From a virus, in IMG/VR virus record IMGVR_UViG_3300043137_000038, positions 1-23,223 of that record: 23,223 bases of DNA. One strand, given 5' to 3'. A program made the position numbers and the translations under genes. The notes under the pieces were generated by a model, which worked only from the letters and a program-made list of their open reading frames with translations, ran no database searches and was not told the origin of the DNA. Positions 8,820 through 16,680 of the stretch are shown here, piece after piece. Position 1 is the stretch's first letter, and the number at the start of each line of letters is the position of its first letter.

Positions 8820-11368
8820 TGACAATTATTCGGGTAAAACGATCTGGTTCTGGAGGCTCTCCGGGCGCGCTTGCGCAAGGCGAAATGGGTTACTCATTTC
8901 TAGGCGGAACACAATCTAACGGCGGTGATCGTCTTTATATTGGCACAGGAACAGAAACTAGCGGAGTTGCCGCTAACATCGAAGTTATTGGCGGCAAGTA
9001 TTTCACATCAAAACTAAGTCATGTTCCAGGCACATTGACCGCCAATTCTGCTATCATCACAGATGCAAATAACAAGATCGATATCTTGAATGTTGATAGC
9101 ATCACCATCAACGGCAATGAAATCTCTTCTACCAGTACAAACGGAAACATCGCACTGAATCCTAATGGAACAGGCGCTATTGATGCTTCATCTGCGCAGA
9201 TTATCAATCTCGCAAATCCAACAGAAAACGCACACGCCGTAACTCTGGGTTATCTTCAAACAACTTTTAGCGCCAATCTAAATATTTCTGGTGATACTGG
9301 CACAGATACGATTACTCTTTTAAATGAAACGCTTTACTTCGCGGGCGGCACGGGACTCACTTCTGTAGTGTCAAGCAACACTGTCACGATGAATCTTGAC
9401 AACACTGCGGTAACTCCTGGATCATACGGCAACACGACTGCCATTGCAACATTCACTGTTGACCAACAAGGCCGCTTGACTGCGGCAGGAACAGCAAACA
9501 TTGCTACGATTTTAACTATTGCTGGCGATACTGGCACTGATGGTGTTTCTCTGATAAGCGACACTCTGACAATTTCTGGTGGCACAGGACTAACATCCGC
9601 TGCCACAAACAACAATATCACAATCAATCTTGACAACACCGCAGTCACGCCAGCAACTTATGGTACAGCAACTGCGACTACAACATTCACTGTTGACCAA
9701 CAGGGACGCATTACAGCAGCCGCTGCAAACACCATTTCTATTCCAGCATCACAAGTAAACGATTTTGCTGAAGCAGTTCAAGACACAGTTGGCGGAATGC
9801 TTACTGGCACTCAGAATGGTATCACTGTCACATACACAGATGGTGGAGTTGGAGCAGGTGTTCTAAACTTTGATGTTGCCGATCCTGTCATCACATTGTC
9901 GGGAGATGTAACTGGTTCTGCTACCATGACAAATCTTGGTAACGTCACTATCAGCACAACAATTGCCGCAAACTCTGTCGCTCTTGGAACTGATACAACG
10001 GGCGATTATGTTGCAAGTCTTGTCGCTGGTACTGGTGTAACTCTTTCAAACAATTCTGGCGAGAGCGCAACACCAACAATTGCGATTGGTCAAAGTGTAG
10101 CGACAACTGCAAACGTCCAATTTAATAGCGGACTGTTTAACGGTAATCTTACAATTGACGGCAACTTTACTGTAGGTGGAAATACAACAACCATAACTGC
10201 GCAAAATCTATCAATTTCGGATAACATGATTTATCTGAATCAAGGTGTTTTGGCGACTGTTACAAATGCTGTTGGTGACGGCGCAAATGTTGTATATACG
10301 ACTACAACAAATAACTATCAAGTTGGATTTAATGTCACTGTAACGGGCATGACTCCTTCTTCGTTTAACGTCAACTCTACTGGCGTTCCAATTATTGCAG
10401 CGAATAGCACATCGTTTACCATCGCAAGTGCTGTAACAGATACTTTTGTTTCTGGTGGCTCTGCGAGAGGTAAAACCAGTGCTAATCCTGATTTGGGTTG
10501 GGCTGGCGGTTATTACGACGGATCATATGCTCACGCTGGTTTCTTTAGAGATGCAACAGATGGTGTATTTAAGGTATTCAAAAACTATACACCAGAACCT
10601 GATTTATCAGTCTTCATTGATACAGCACACGCTTCATTCGCTTTAGCAGATATGCGCGCCAACAACTTTATCGGAACATTACAAGGCGTTGCGAATACAG
10701 CCCTAGCACTGAATACAGCAAGAACGATTGCGCTTTCAGGCGATGTTGTCGGTTCTGTATCGTTTGATGGTTCCGCTAACGTCACAATCAGCGCAACGAT
10801 CCAAGCGAACTCCGTCGCTCTCGGAACTGATACGACTGGAAACTATGCAGGATCAGTTGCAGTGTCTGGTAACGGATTAACCATCACTGGAACTGCTGGT
10901 GAAGGCACTGATTACACAATCAATTCGAATGCAACAAATGCGAATACAGTATCCACGACTGTGTTTAGAGATGCTTCTGGTAACTTTGCTGCTGGAACAA
11001 TCACAGCTTCATTGACAGGTAACGCTTCAACAGCAACTACGCTTCAAACAGCAAGAACAATTACTCTGGCTGGAGATGTTGCTGGTTCTGTATCATTCGA
11101 TGGTTCTGCTAACGTTTCGATTACAACAACAATTCAAGCCAACTCGGTCGCTCTTGGAACTGACACTAGCGGAGATTATGTTGCGACTGTCGGTGTTACC
11201 GCTGGTACAGGATTGTCAGTATCTGGAACAGGAGAAGGCGCTGCCGTAACTCTTGCTGGTATCAATGCCAACAATACTGTCAAGGGTGTTGCGAGTTTTG
11301 ACGCAAACAACTTTACTGTTTCAACAGGCGCAGTATCAATATCTGCCATTGATGGTGGAACATACTAA
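8819..11368 (+). CDS. Tail-fibre protein (849 aa)
   Basis: The N-terminus MTIIRVKRSGSGGSPGALAQ followed by GEMGYSF is a common start of phage fibre proteins (IxVKRS...LxxGElgYs), probably the part docking to the tail. Residues about 156-228 and 234-306 are a tandem repeat (GDTGTD, GGTGLTS, LDNTAVTP, TFTVDQQGR in both). The middle has ISDNMIYLNQG followed by NPDLGWAGGYYDGSYAHAGF and FRDATDGVFKVF, a segment I recognise from marine T4-like phage fibres. Three copies of a GDV...NSVALGTDT(T/S)G unit follow, the last two with GSVSFDGSANV, a unit also in the 1563-aa fibre. The end (SAIDGGTY) is abrupt and lacks a distinct tip or chaperone domain, so another protein may supply the tip. The start overlaps the upstream stop. 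The exact fibre type is unknown. Confidence 0.85.
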   Translation: MTIIRVKRSGSGGSPGALAQGEMGYSFLGGTQSNGGDRLYIGTGTETSGVAANIEVIGGKYFTSKLSHVPGTLTANSAIITDANNKIDILNVDSITINGNEISSTSTNGNIALNPNGTGAIDASSAQIINLANPTENAHAVTLGYLQTTFSANLNISGDTGTDTITLLNETLYFAGGTGLTSVVSSNTVTMNLDNTAVTPGSYGNTTAIATFTVDQQGRLTAAGTANIATILTIAGDTGTDGVSLISDTLTISGGTGLTSAATNNNITINLDNTAVTPATYGTATATTTFTVDQQGRITAAAANTISIPASQVNDFAEAVQDTVGGMLTGTQNGITVTYTDGGVGAGVLNFDVADPVITLSGDVTGSATMTNLGNVTISTTIAANSVALGTDTTGDYVASLVAGTGVTLSNNSGESATPTIAIGQSVATTANVQFNSGLFNGNLTIDGNFTVGGNTTTITAQNLSISDNMIYLNQGVLATVTNAVGDGANVVYTTTTNNYQVGFNVTVTGMTPSSFNVNSTGVPIIAANSTSFTIASAVTDTFVSGGSARGKTSANPDLGWAGGYYDGSYAHAGFFRDATDGVFKVFKNYTPEPDLSVFIDTAHASFALADMRANNFIGTLQGVANTALALNTARTIALSGDVVGSVSFDGSANVTISATIQANSVALGTDTTGNYAGSVAVSGNGLTITGTAGEGTDYTINSNATNANTVSTTVFRDASGNFAAGTITASLTGNASTATTLQTARTITLAGDVAGSVSFDGSANVSITTTIQANSVALGTDTSGDYVATVGVTAGTGLSVSGTGEGAAVTLAGINANNTVKGVASFDANNFTVSTGAVSISAIDGGTY
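9284..9736 (+). repeat. Tandem protein-level repeat inside the 849-aa fibre gene
   Basis: Two units of about 73 codons (9284-9502 and 9518-9736) encode matching blocks GDTGTD, GGTGLTS, LDNTAVTP and TFTVDQQGR. The bases have drifted at third positions, so the duplication is old or kept at protein level. Confidence 0.75.
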
Positions 11369-11452
11369 ATACAACAGCGATAGATAAGTTATATAACTGA
11401 TTCTATCATTGTTATTATCTGCTATATAGCAATTATACATGGATGCTGGCAT
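11369..11452 (+). promoter_or_regulatory. 84-base gap with palindromes, possible regulatory region
   Basis: This is the longest gap in the fibre cluster. GATAGA (11379-11384) and AGTTAT (11387-11392) face ATAACT (11393-11398) and TCTATC (11402-11407), forming an imperfect hairpin of 12 paired bases. GCTATATAGC (11421-11430) is a second palindrome. There is no exact TATAAATA and no T run for a terminator. The ribosome binding site before the ATG at 11453 is weak (TGGATG). A promoter or RNA-processing site is possible but unproven. Confidence 0.3.
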
Positions 11453-13495
11453 ATGTCAACAAATATTACGTTAAAAAGAAGTTCCGTTCAGGGCAAAGTT
11501 CCAGTCGTAGGTGATCTTGCTCTAGGCGAGATTGCTCTTAATACATACGATGGTAAACTATTCATTAAAAAGAATGTCGGTGGTACTGAAACTATCATTG
11601 ACGTTACCGCGAACACAAATCTATCTCTTACATCGAATAGTTCTACAGTATCTGTCAATTCTGATAGAGGTACTGATGCTACTATTTTAGCGGCTAATGC
11701 TACCACTGCTGGTGTTTTGACTGCTGATGCTCAGACAATTGCTGGAGCTAAAGCATTTACGGGAAAAACTACTACAGGCGATATCACAACCTCATATAAT
11801 CAACTTACTATTAACGGCGGCCACGTTGGTGATGGTGATAATGATTATGGTATAACAATTAACTCGTTTGAACCAGCTATTACACTTATTGACCGTAGTA
11901 CTAGTGCAGGTTCTGTCCAGTTATTCGGCACAAATAATGGTGGTCTATGGATTGTAGGAGATACATTAAATGATGGAACTATTGGACATACTACAAATAC
12001 TACTGACTTCTTAGTTGCTAAATTTGAACCCATCAATACGATATTTTACACGTCTGGTGTCGAATCTATGCGTATTGCCAACACGGGTAACGTCGGCATC
12101 GGAACGGCCGCGCCTACGACACCGCTGCATATTAACGGAACAAATGGTGAATTGCTACGCCTTTCCATATCATCTAACGCTTCTATTCAGCAAACTTTCG
12201 GATTAGGTTTTGCGACAGGTTCGTCTAGCACGCATCCAGGCGCTTCGGTTTCTGCTGAAGAATTTGATGCTTCAGATAGTCGTGCTGCATTAACATTTTC
12301 GACTAGAGGCACTAATGATGACACTGCCCCAACCGAACGTATGCGTATTAGTTCTGCGGGCAACGTAGGAATTGGTACAAGTGCGCCCGCAGCCAAACTG
12401 GATGTTAGCGGAGATGGATCAGTCGCAATAGTCACTCGAACTGATGGTACTCGTTACGCTGCATTAGGTGATACTGGTGCTACTGATGATGGCGGTCTTT
12501 TTTTATATGATGCTAGTGCCAATCTGGAAGTAGTCATCCGTGGTGGTGGTGATACCTACTTTAACGGCGGTAACGTAGGTATTGGTACAACTACTCCCAA
12601 TGCCGGTCTAGATGTTCAAAACTGGACAACATCTAGTAGCCCGACACTGTTTGTTGCAAGAGGAACAATTCCAACAACTGCTACTGGCACATCTATTGTT
12701 CACGACACAATCGGCGTAACATACGCAGCGGCTACAGCAGCTACAACTTTAATCCATTATCGTGCCCGTCCAGCAGACGCCTTCGGTGCTGGCGCAACTC
12801 TTACAAATCAATATGGGTTTTATGCAGATAGTCGGCTTACTCAAGCCACAAATGATATGGGATTCTATTCAGATATTGCAGCCGCAACAGGTCGTTGGAA
12901 TTTCTATGCAAACGGTACGGCAGATAACTACTTTGCAGGCAACGTAGGTATTGGCCTTACTCCATCTACAAGTGATCCCCTAACAGGTGTTGCCGCTGGG
13001 GCTTTGCAAGTAAACGGAAACATCGAACTTAGATATGCGGGAGTAAACACCGATCCAGGTGGTGCAAGATACTTCAACATTGTAAATACCGACACAACTC
13101 TTGTTGCTGACCAGCCTTTAGGTGGCATCCAGTGGGTAGGATTAGACACTGACAACCCAAACAGTAACATGGCGTCAATCACGTCTTATTGTGCTAGTAA
13201 CATTGGAACCACTGGTGATCTGCGCTTTAAGATCGCTGGTACAGAATCTATGCGCATCGCTGCTAATGGCAACGTAGGTATTGGCAACACTACACCCGCT
13301 GATAAACTAAGTGTAAGCGGTTCAGTTAGCGCAACATCATTTAATGCTACTTCTGGCTTTATTGAAAACAGTCAAGTACTCGCGTCAAATTATACTCTTG
13401 TCACAGGAAGAAATGCTATGTCAGCTGGCCCTATTGAGATAAATAATGGTGTAACTATAACAATTCAAGATGGCGCAAGATGGGTGGTGATTTAA
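11453..13495 (+). CDS. Tail-fibre protein (680 aa) with NVGIG repeats
   Basis: The N-terminus NITLKRSSVQGKVPVVGDLA followed by LGEIALNTYDGKLFIKK is the usual fibre start motif, and close to it is a module (GTDATILAAN, QTIAGAKAF) also found in the 1563-aa fibre. From about residue 206 the protein carries five copies of a short unit built on MRI..(N/S)..GNVGIG...P...L.(I/V).G (near nt 12068, 12347, 12569, 12938 and 13250), a repeat common in phage fibres and in S74-type fibre proteins. Between repeats are stretches such as DDGGLFLYDASANLEVVIRG and YRARPADAFGAGATL. The C-terminus (VLASNYTLVTGRNAMSAGPI, then NNGVTITIQDGARWVVI) is a common small beta-tip in fibre proteins. No chaperone peptidase domain is seen. 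The next gene begins one base after its stop, and the neighbour carries the same repeat. Confidence 0.85.
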   Translation: MSTNITLKRSSVQGKVPVVGDLALGEIALNTYDGKLFIKKNVGGTETIIDVTANTNLSLTSNSSTVSVNSDRGTDATILAANATTAGVLTADAQTIAGAKAFTGKTTTGDITTSYNQLTINGGHVGDGDNDYGITINSFEPAITLIDRSTSAGSVQLFGTNNGGLWIVGDTLNDGTIGHTTNTTDFLVAKFEPINTIFYTSGVESMRIANTGNVGIGTAAPTTPLHINGTNGELLRLSISSNASIQQTFGLGFATGSSSTHPGASVSAEEFDASDSRAALTFSTRGTNDDTAPTERMRISSAGNVGIGTSAPAAKLDVSGDGSVAIVTRTDGTRYAALGDTGATDDGGLFLYDASANLEVVIRGGGDTYFNGGNVGIGTTTPNAGLDVQNWTTSSSPTLFVARGTIPTTATGTSIVHDTIGVTYAAATAATTLIHYRARPADAFGAGATLTNQYGFYADSRLTQATNDMGFYSDIAAATGRWNFYANGTADNYFAGNVGIGLTPSTSDPLTGVAAGALQVNGNIELRYAGVNTDPGGARYFNIVNTDTTLVADQPLGGIQWVGLDTDNPNSNMASITSYCASNIGTTGDLRFKIAGTESMRIAANGNVGIGNTTPADKLSVSGSVSATSFNATSGFIENSQVLASNYTLVTGRNAMSAGPIEINNGVTITIQDGARWVVI

Positions 13496-13929
13496 TATGG
13501 CGATTGCATTAAACGGAACAACTGGAATCTCTGGCAGTAACGGAAGTGCAGGAACACCCGCACTTCAGGGTGAGGATCCTAATACTGGTATTTTCTTCCC
13601 TGTAGCTGATACGATTGCTTTTGCTGAAGGCGGTGTTGAGGTTGCTCGGTTTGATAGTTCTGGCAACCTGTTGGTAGGAAATACGGCTTCAAGAGGTTCA
13701 CGCTTTGAAGTGGAACGAACTGACAACAATAACGCTATTGCAGATTTTAAGACCAACAATGCATCTGGTGATGTGATTATTCGTTCATCTGGTGGTCTTG
13801 TTCGCGTAAGAGCGCAGGGGACAAATGATATGTCTCTGATGACCTCTGGTACAGTACGTATGATTATCGCTGCTAATAGTAACGTAGGTATTGCCAACAC
13901 TACTCCCGCACAGACCTTAACAGTTGACG
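12068..13929 (+). repeat. Dispersed NVGIG repeats across two fibre genes
   Basis: Six units encode MRI/MII..(A/S)...NVGI(G/A)..(T/A)(T/A)P followed by a hydrophobic strand; five are in the 680-aa gene and one in the 337-aa gene (about 13859-13929). The core bases AACGTAGGTATTG are identical near 12574, 12941, 13264 and 13880, so the repeats are close enough to support recombination. Confidence 0.75.
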
Positions 13930-14510
13930 GCACAATTGGCGGCACAATTATCGCAACTCAGGCTGAAGCTGAAGCTGGCAGTAATAACACAAAATTAATG
14001 ACTCCTTTAGGTGTGTCACAGGCAATTGATGATCAGAATATAAATTTATCTTCATTGACGACCTTATCAGGATCAAACGTAGATTTTACAGGTATTCCAG
14101 CAACCGCTCGTCGCGTGACTGTGATGTTTAGTGGTCTTTCATCAAATGGTACCGTTGTTCCATTACTTCAGCTTGGCGATGCTGGTGGTATTGAGGCGAC
14201 TGGGTATGTTGGGACAACGGGGGCTATAATAAACGCAGCGGCTACGCAGGTCGGAGGTTTTTCAACTGGAGTGGCGCTTAGTCCATCATGGATAGCAACC
14301 GCCGCTCTACACGGTAGTGTTACATTTAACTTAATGGACGCGACCACAAATCTTTGGGCTATCAGTGGGGTAGCAGGAAGGTCTGATGTTAGTACAGTTG
14401 TACACACCTTTGGTGGCTCAAAAGCCCTTTCTGCAACACTGACACAGGTTAGATTAACAGTTAGCGCAAACATCTTTGATGCTGGTTCCGCGGCGATTTC
14501 TTGGGAGTAG
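13497..14510 (+). CDS. Tail-fibre protein (337 aa)
   Basis: It starts one base after the 680-aa fibre gene. The N-terminus MAIALNGTTGISGSNGSAGT followed by PALQGEDPNTGIFFP and DTIAFAEGGVEVARFDSSGN is a module widely seen in marine phage fibres. One NVGI-type repeat follows (IIAANSNVGIANTTPAQTL), then the fibre signature ATQAEAEAGSNNTKLMTPLG with VSQAI after it (about residues 153-178). The C-terminal third (from about residue 182) is different: SSLTTLSGSNVDFTGIPATA with RRVTVMFSGLS, then a Gly/Ala-rich beta region ending FDAGSAAISWE. This resembles tips that follow the MTPL signature in other fibre genes and is probably the variable receptor-facing part. The stop is separated from the next start by three bases. 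Specific function is not known. Confidence 0.8.
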   Translation: MAIALNGTTGISGSNGSAGTPALQGEDPNTGIFFPVADTIAFAEGGVEVARFDSSGNLLVGNTASRGSRFEVERTDNNNAIADFKTNNASGDVIIRSSGGLVRVRAQGTNDMSLMTSGTVRMIIAANSNVGIANTTPAQTLTVDGTIGGTIIATQAEAEAGSNNTKLMTPLGVSQAIDDQNINLSSLTTLSGSNVDFTGIPATARRVTVMFSGLSSNGTVVPLLQLGDAGGIEATGYVGTTGAIINAAATQVGGFSTGVALSPSWIATAALHGSVTFNLMDATTNLWAISGVAGRSDVSTVVHTFGGSKALSATLTQVRLTVSANIFDAGSAAISWE

Positions 14511-14513
14511 AAC

Positions 14514-15401
14514 ATGAGTAAAATAGCACTATCATCAAATACATCTGGCACTGGCGTATTTACAATTGAATCACTAGGTACAAATACGAATCAAACACTT
14601 ACGCTTCCTGATGCCACAGGAACAATATTTTCAACAGCAGATATCGCAACACAAGCTGAAGCTATAGCTGGTTCTGACAATACTAAACTGATGACTCCAT
14701 TGCGAGTATTACAGGCTTCAATTGCGGGTATAAATGTTCGAACTTTTATAACGACTGGCGAATCACCATATATTCCAACTACTGGGATGAAATATTGTTT
14801 AGTAATCGCTACTGGCGGCGGCGGCGGTGGTGGCGGAGCTGATGGAGCCGATACTGCATCTGGTTCTGGTGGTGCTGGTGGCGGTGCGGGAGGAACAGCA
14901 ATCAAATACTATACAGCAGCACAAATTGGGGTAAGTGGTGCCACATTTGCTGTTGGAGGTGGCGGAACAGCAGGATCAGCTTCTGGTGGCGATGGTGGCA
15001 CTGGTGGTACTACAACATTTACTCCTTCTGGTGGGGGAGCAGCCCTATCTGCTCCTGGAGGAACATTTGGTAATGGTGGGGGAGCGCCAACTACAGGTTC
15101 ATCTGCGTCAGGTGGGTTAGGGGGAACTCCAACAGGTGGTGATTTTAATGTTCCTGGCGGTGATGGTAATGGAGGCACAGGACGAGACGTTGCTGCTCTT
15201 GCTGTCGGTGGCGGAGGGGGAAATAGTTTTTGGGGTGGTGGTGGCAGAGGTGCAACTGATACTAATGGTTCTGTTGCTGGTCAGGCTGGAGGCACAAATA
15301 CTGGTGCAGGAGGCGGTGGTGCGGCCTCTGTTGATACTACAACAGGGGCGGCTGGTGGTGCTGGTGGTGCTGGTGTAATATTTATTTTGGAGTTTATTTA
15401 A
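14514..15401 (+). CDS. Glycine-rich fibre tip / probable receptor-binding adhesin
   Basis: The 295-residue product has an N-terminal fibre part (NTNQTLTLPDATGTIFSTAD) and the signature IATQAEAIAGSDNTKLMTPL (about residues 43-62). From about residue 100 it becomes extremely glycine-rich: GGGGGGGGAD, GGAGGGAGG, GGGGTAGSASGGDGGTGG, VGGGGGNSFWGGGGRG and GAAGGAGGAGVIFILEFI. Phage adhesins of the T2/S16 gp38 type build their tip from glycine-rich motifs forming stacked polyglycine helices between receptor loops; this gene looks functionally similar but homology is not shown. The non-glycine stretches (FTPSG, FNVPGGDG, NSFWGG, TDTNGS) would be the variable loops. The strand FITTGESPYIPTTGMKYCLV ahead of the glycine region is also typical of this protein type. 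The assembly protein that follows overlaps by one base. I infer host-receptor recognition. Confidence 0.75.
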   Translation: MSKIALSSNTSGTGVFTIESLGTNTNQTLTLPDATGTIFSTADIATQAEAIAGSDNTKLMTPLRVLQASIAGINVRTFITTGESPYIPTTGMKYCLVIATGGGGGGGGADGADTASGSGGAGGGAGGTAIKYYTAAQIGVSGATFAVGGGGTAGSASGGDGGTGGTTTFTPSGGGAALSAPGGTFGNGGGAPTTGSSASGGLGGTPTGGDFNVPGGDGNGGTGRDVAALAVGGGGGNSFWGGGGRGATDTNGSVAGQAGGTNTGAGGGGAASVDTTTGAAGGAGGAGVIFILEFI

Positions 15402-15775
15402 TGCGTAAATGTATCATAGATCAACAAACAAATCAGTGTGTAAATATTATCGTATTAGAAGATGGTATACCATTTAATTCTGGCAACAATCATATCTTAG
15501 CTTCAAGACATGATGGCGAGATTGGTTGGGTTCTTACTGATGGTGAATGGGTTTACGAAAAACGTCAAGGACCAGATGTTGCTTCTGAAGCAATTAAAAG
15601 ACGAAACAAGTATTTGCAACTTACCGACAAATATGTTTTGCCAGATTTTCCGTTGTCAGACGAATTAAAAACAGCCATAGTTAGTTACAGACAACAACTA
15701 AGAGATTTGCCAGATCAGTCAGGGTTTCCAAATAATATTGTCTGGCCAGAGCAACCATTTGATATTCTAAAGTAA
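15401..15775 (+). CDS. Tail-fibre assembly chaperone-like protein (copy 2)
   Basis: This 124-residue protein begins in a TAATG overlap with the glycine-rich adhesin gene. The N-terminus MRKCIIDQQTNQCVNIIVLE resembles the beta-hairpin start common in tail assembly proteins (K..iid....v.NIi....). The middle is GWVLTDGEWVYEKRQGP, and the C-terminus contains VSYRQQLRDLPDQSGFPNNI followed by VWPEQPFDI (about residues 95-121), the Phage_tail_APC motif also present in the protein at 7699-8100. The two share this motif but little of their N-terminal halves, so each may be matched to its own fibre. The expected role is folding or assembly of the fibre or tip encoded upstream. This is family knowledge and position, with no direct evidence of partner choice. 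Confidence 0.8.
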   Translation: MRKCIIDQQTNQCVNIIVLEDGIPFNSGNNHILASRHDGEIGWVLTDGEWVYEKRQGPDVASEAIKRRNKYLQLTDKYVLPDFPLSDELKTAIVSYRQQLRDLPDQSGFPNNIVWPEQPFDILK

Positions 15776-15790
15776 ATGCGCGTTCTGTAA

Positions 15791-15798
15791 TATAAATG
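15791..15798 (+). promoter_or_regulatory. Probable late promoter, one mismatch (TATAAATG)
   Basis: In the 66-base gap before the gene at 15842, TATAAATG differs from TATAAATA at the last base only. A good ribosome binding site (AAAGGGA, 15827-15833) stands 8 bases before the ATG. The gap is long for this compact region, which supports a promoter here. The same bases also form part of a MotA-like box (see findings). Confidence 0.5.
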
Positions 15799-15841
15799 CT
15801 TAATAAGTAATATACCTATAATTCTTAAAGGGATCAATAAT

Positions 15842-16669
15842 ATGAGTAATCTTCGAGTAGATAATATCACAGACGAACTTGGAACTGGTGCGCCAGATTT
15901 TCCAAACGGGATTAGCATTGGCGCAACAGCAGACACTGCTACTGGCGCTACGCATTATTTTGTAGAAACAGCAAGTGACGGTGTTATAAGACCAAAGACA
16001 CTGGCAAACGTTAAGAATGAAATAGTAACCAACGCTGTTGTAAGCGCTGCTGGAGCAGTTATGAAAACTGGCGACCAAACAATTGCTGGCATTAAAACAT
16101 TTAGTAACAATCTATCAATCGATAACGCATCACTATACGTCGGTGACACTGGCGCTGGGGATATATTAGTATCCAACGGCTCTGTTAAACTTTTCGGACC
16201 AGGTACAGGCATTGAGTTTAATGTTTTAAGCAGCACCGGAGTGGAGACAACCAGTATTCTAAGTGATTACGAAGAAGGGACATGGACGCCGATAGTGAAT
16301 GGTACATCCACCTCAGTCGCACCTCTCGCGACAGGCACTTTTACTGGATCCTACATCAAAGTCGGTAAAATGGTAATGTTAACTGTGTCACTTGTCAACA
16401 TCGTCACCACAGGATTAACAGCCGCCAATGACCTGTTTATTCATGGATTACCATATGCTGCGACATCAATAACTGGAACAGTTATTTTTCAGGGTTCAGT
16501 CGCCCTTTCCGCAGCAACCGTTGCCAACAATCCAGGATTATCAATATCAGATAACACCGCATACATGCGCATATCTGAAAGCACGACTGCATTTGACTAT
16601 ATGATTGTCAGCGAATTTACTTCAGGTACCGCTGACATTTACGGCACAATTATGTATGAAGCAGCTTAA
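15842..16669 (+). CDS. Tail-fibre or tip protein (275 aa)
   Basis: The start is chosen for the AAAGGGA ribosome binding site 8 bases upstream. The N-terminus SNLRVDNITDELGTGAPDFP followed by NGISIG is a common phage fibre opening (l.vd.iTd..GtGaP.FpnGi). KTGDQTIAGIKTFSNNLSI (about residues 78-96) matches the QTIAGAKAF module of the 680-aa fibre. The C-terminal part opens with SDYEEGTWTPIV, a frequent head-domain motif in fibres, then a beta-rich domain with YIKVGKMVMLTVSLVNIV, FIHGLPYA and ending TADIYGTIMYEAA. This pattern resembles fibre tips that bind surface sugars, but the ligand is not predictable. It is the last fibre-type gene before the neck genes. A separate probable promoter suggests independent expression. 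Confidence 0.8.
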   Translation: MSNLRVDNITDELGTGAPDFPNGISIGATADTATGATHYFVETASDGVIRPKTLANVKNEIVTNAVVSAAGAVMKTGDQTIAGIKTFSNNLSIDNASLYVGDTGAGDILVSNGSVKLFGPGTGIEFNVLSSTGVETTSILSDYEEGTWTPIVNGTSTSVAPLATGTFTGSYIKVGKMVMLTVSLVNIVTTGLTAANDLFIHGLPYAATSITGTVIFQGSVALSAATVANNPGLSISDNTAYMRISESTTAFDYMIVSEFTSGTADIYGTIMYEAA

Positions 16670-16680
16670 AGGAAAAACAA

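Noticed and set aside
12490-12505. GGCGGTC followed by a run of seven T as a terminator
   Set aside because: There is no stem-forming partner before the T run, and it lies in the middle of an intact fibre gene.
12068-13929. Repeats in fibre genes as a CRISPR array
   Set aside because: The units are in frame, unevenly spaced and encode a known fibre repeat; there is no constant repeat-spacer layout.
14935-15378. Extra + strand frames and an antisense Pro-rich frame over the glycine-rich adhesin
   Set aside because: Glycine codon runs open neighbouring frames (Leu/Val-rich or Pro-rich products). These are artefacts of composition.
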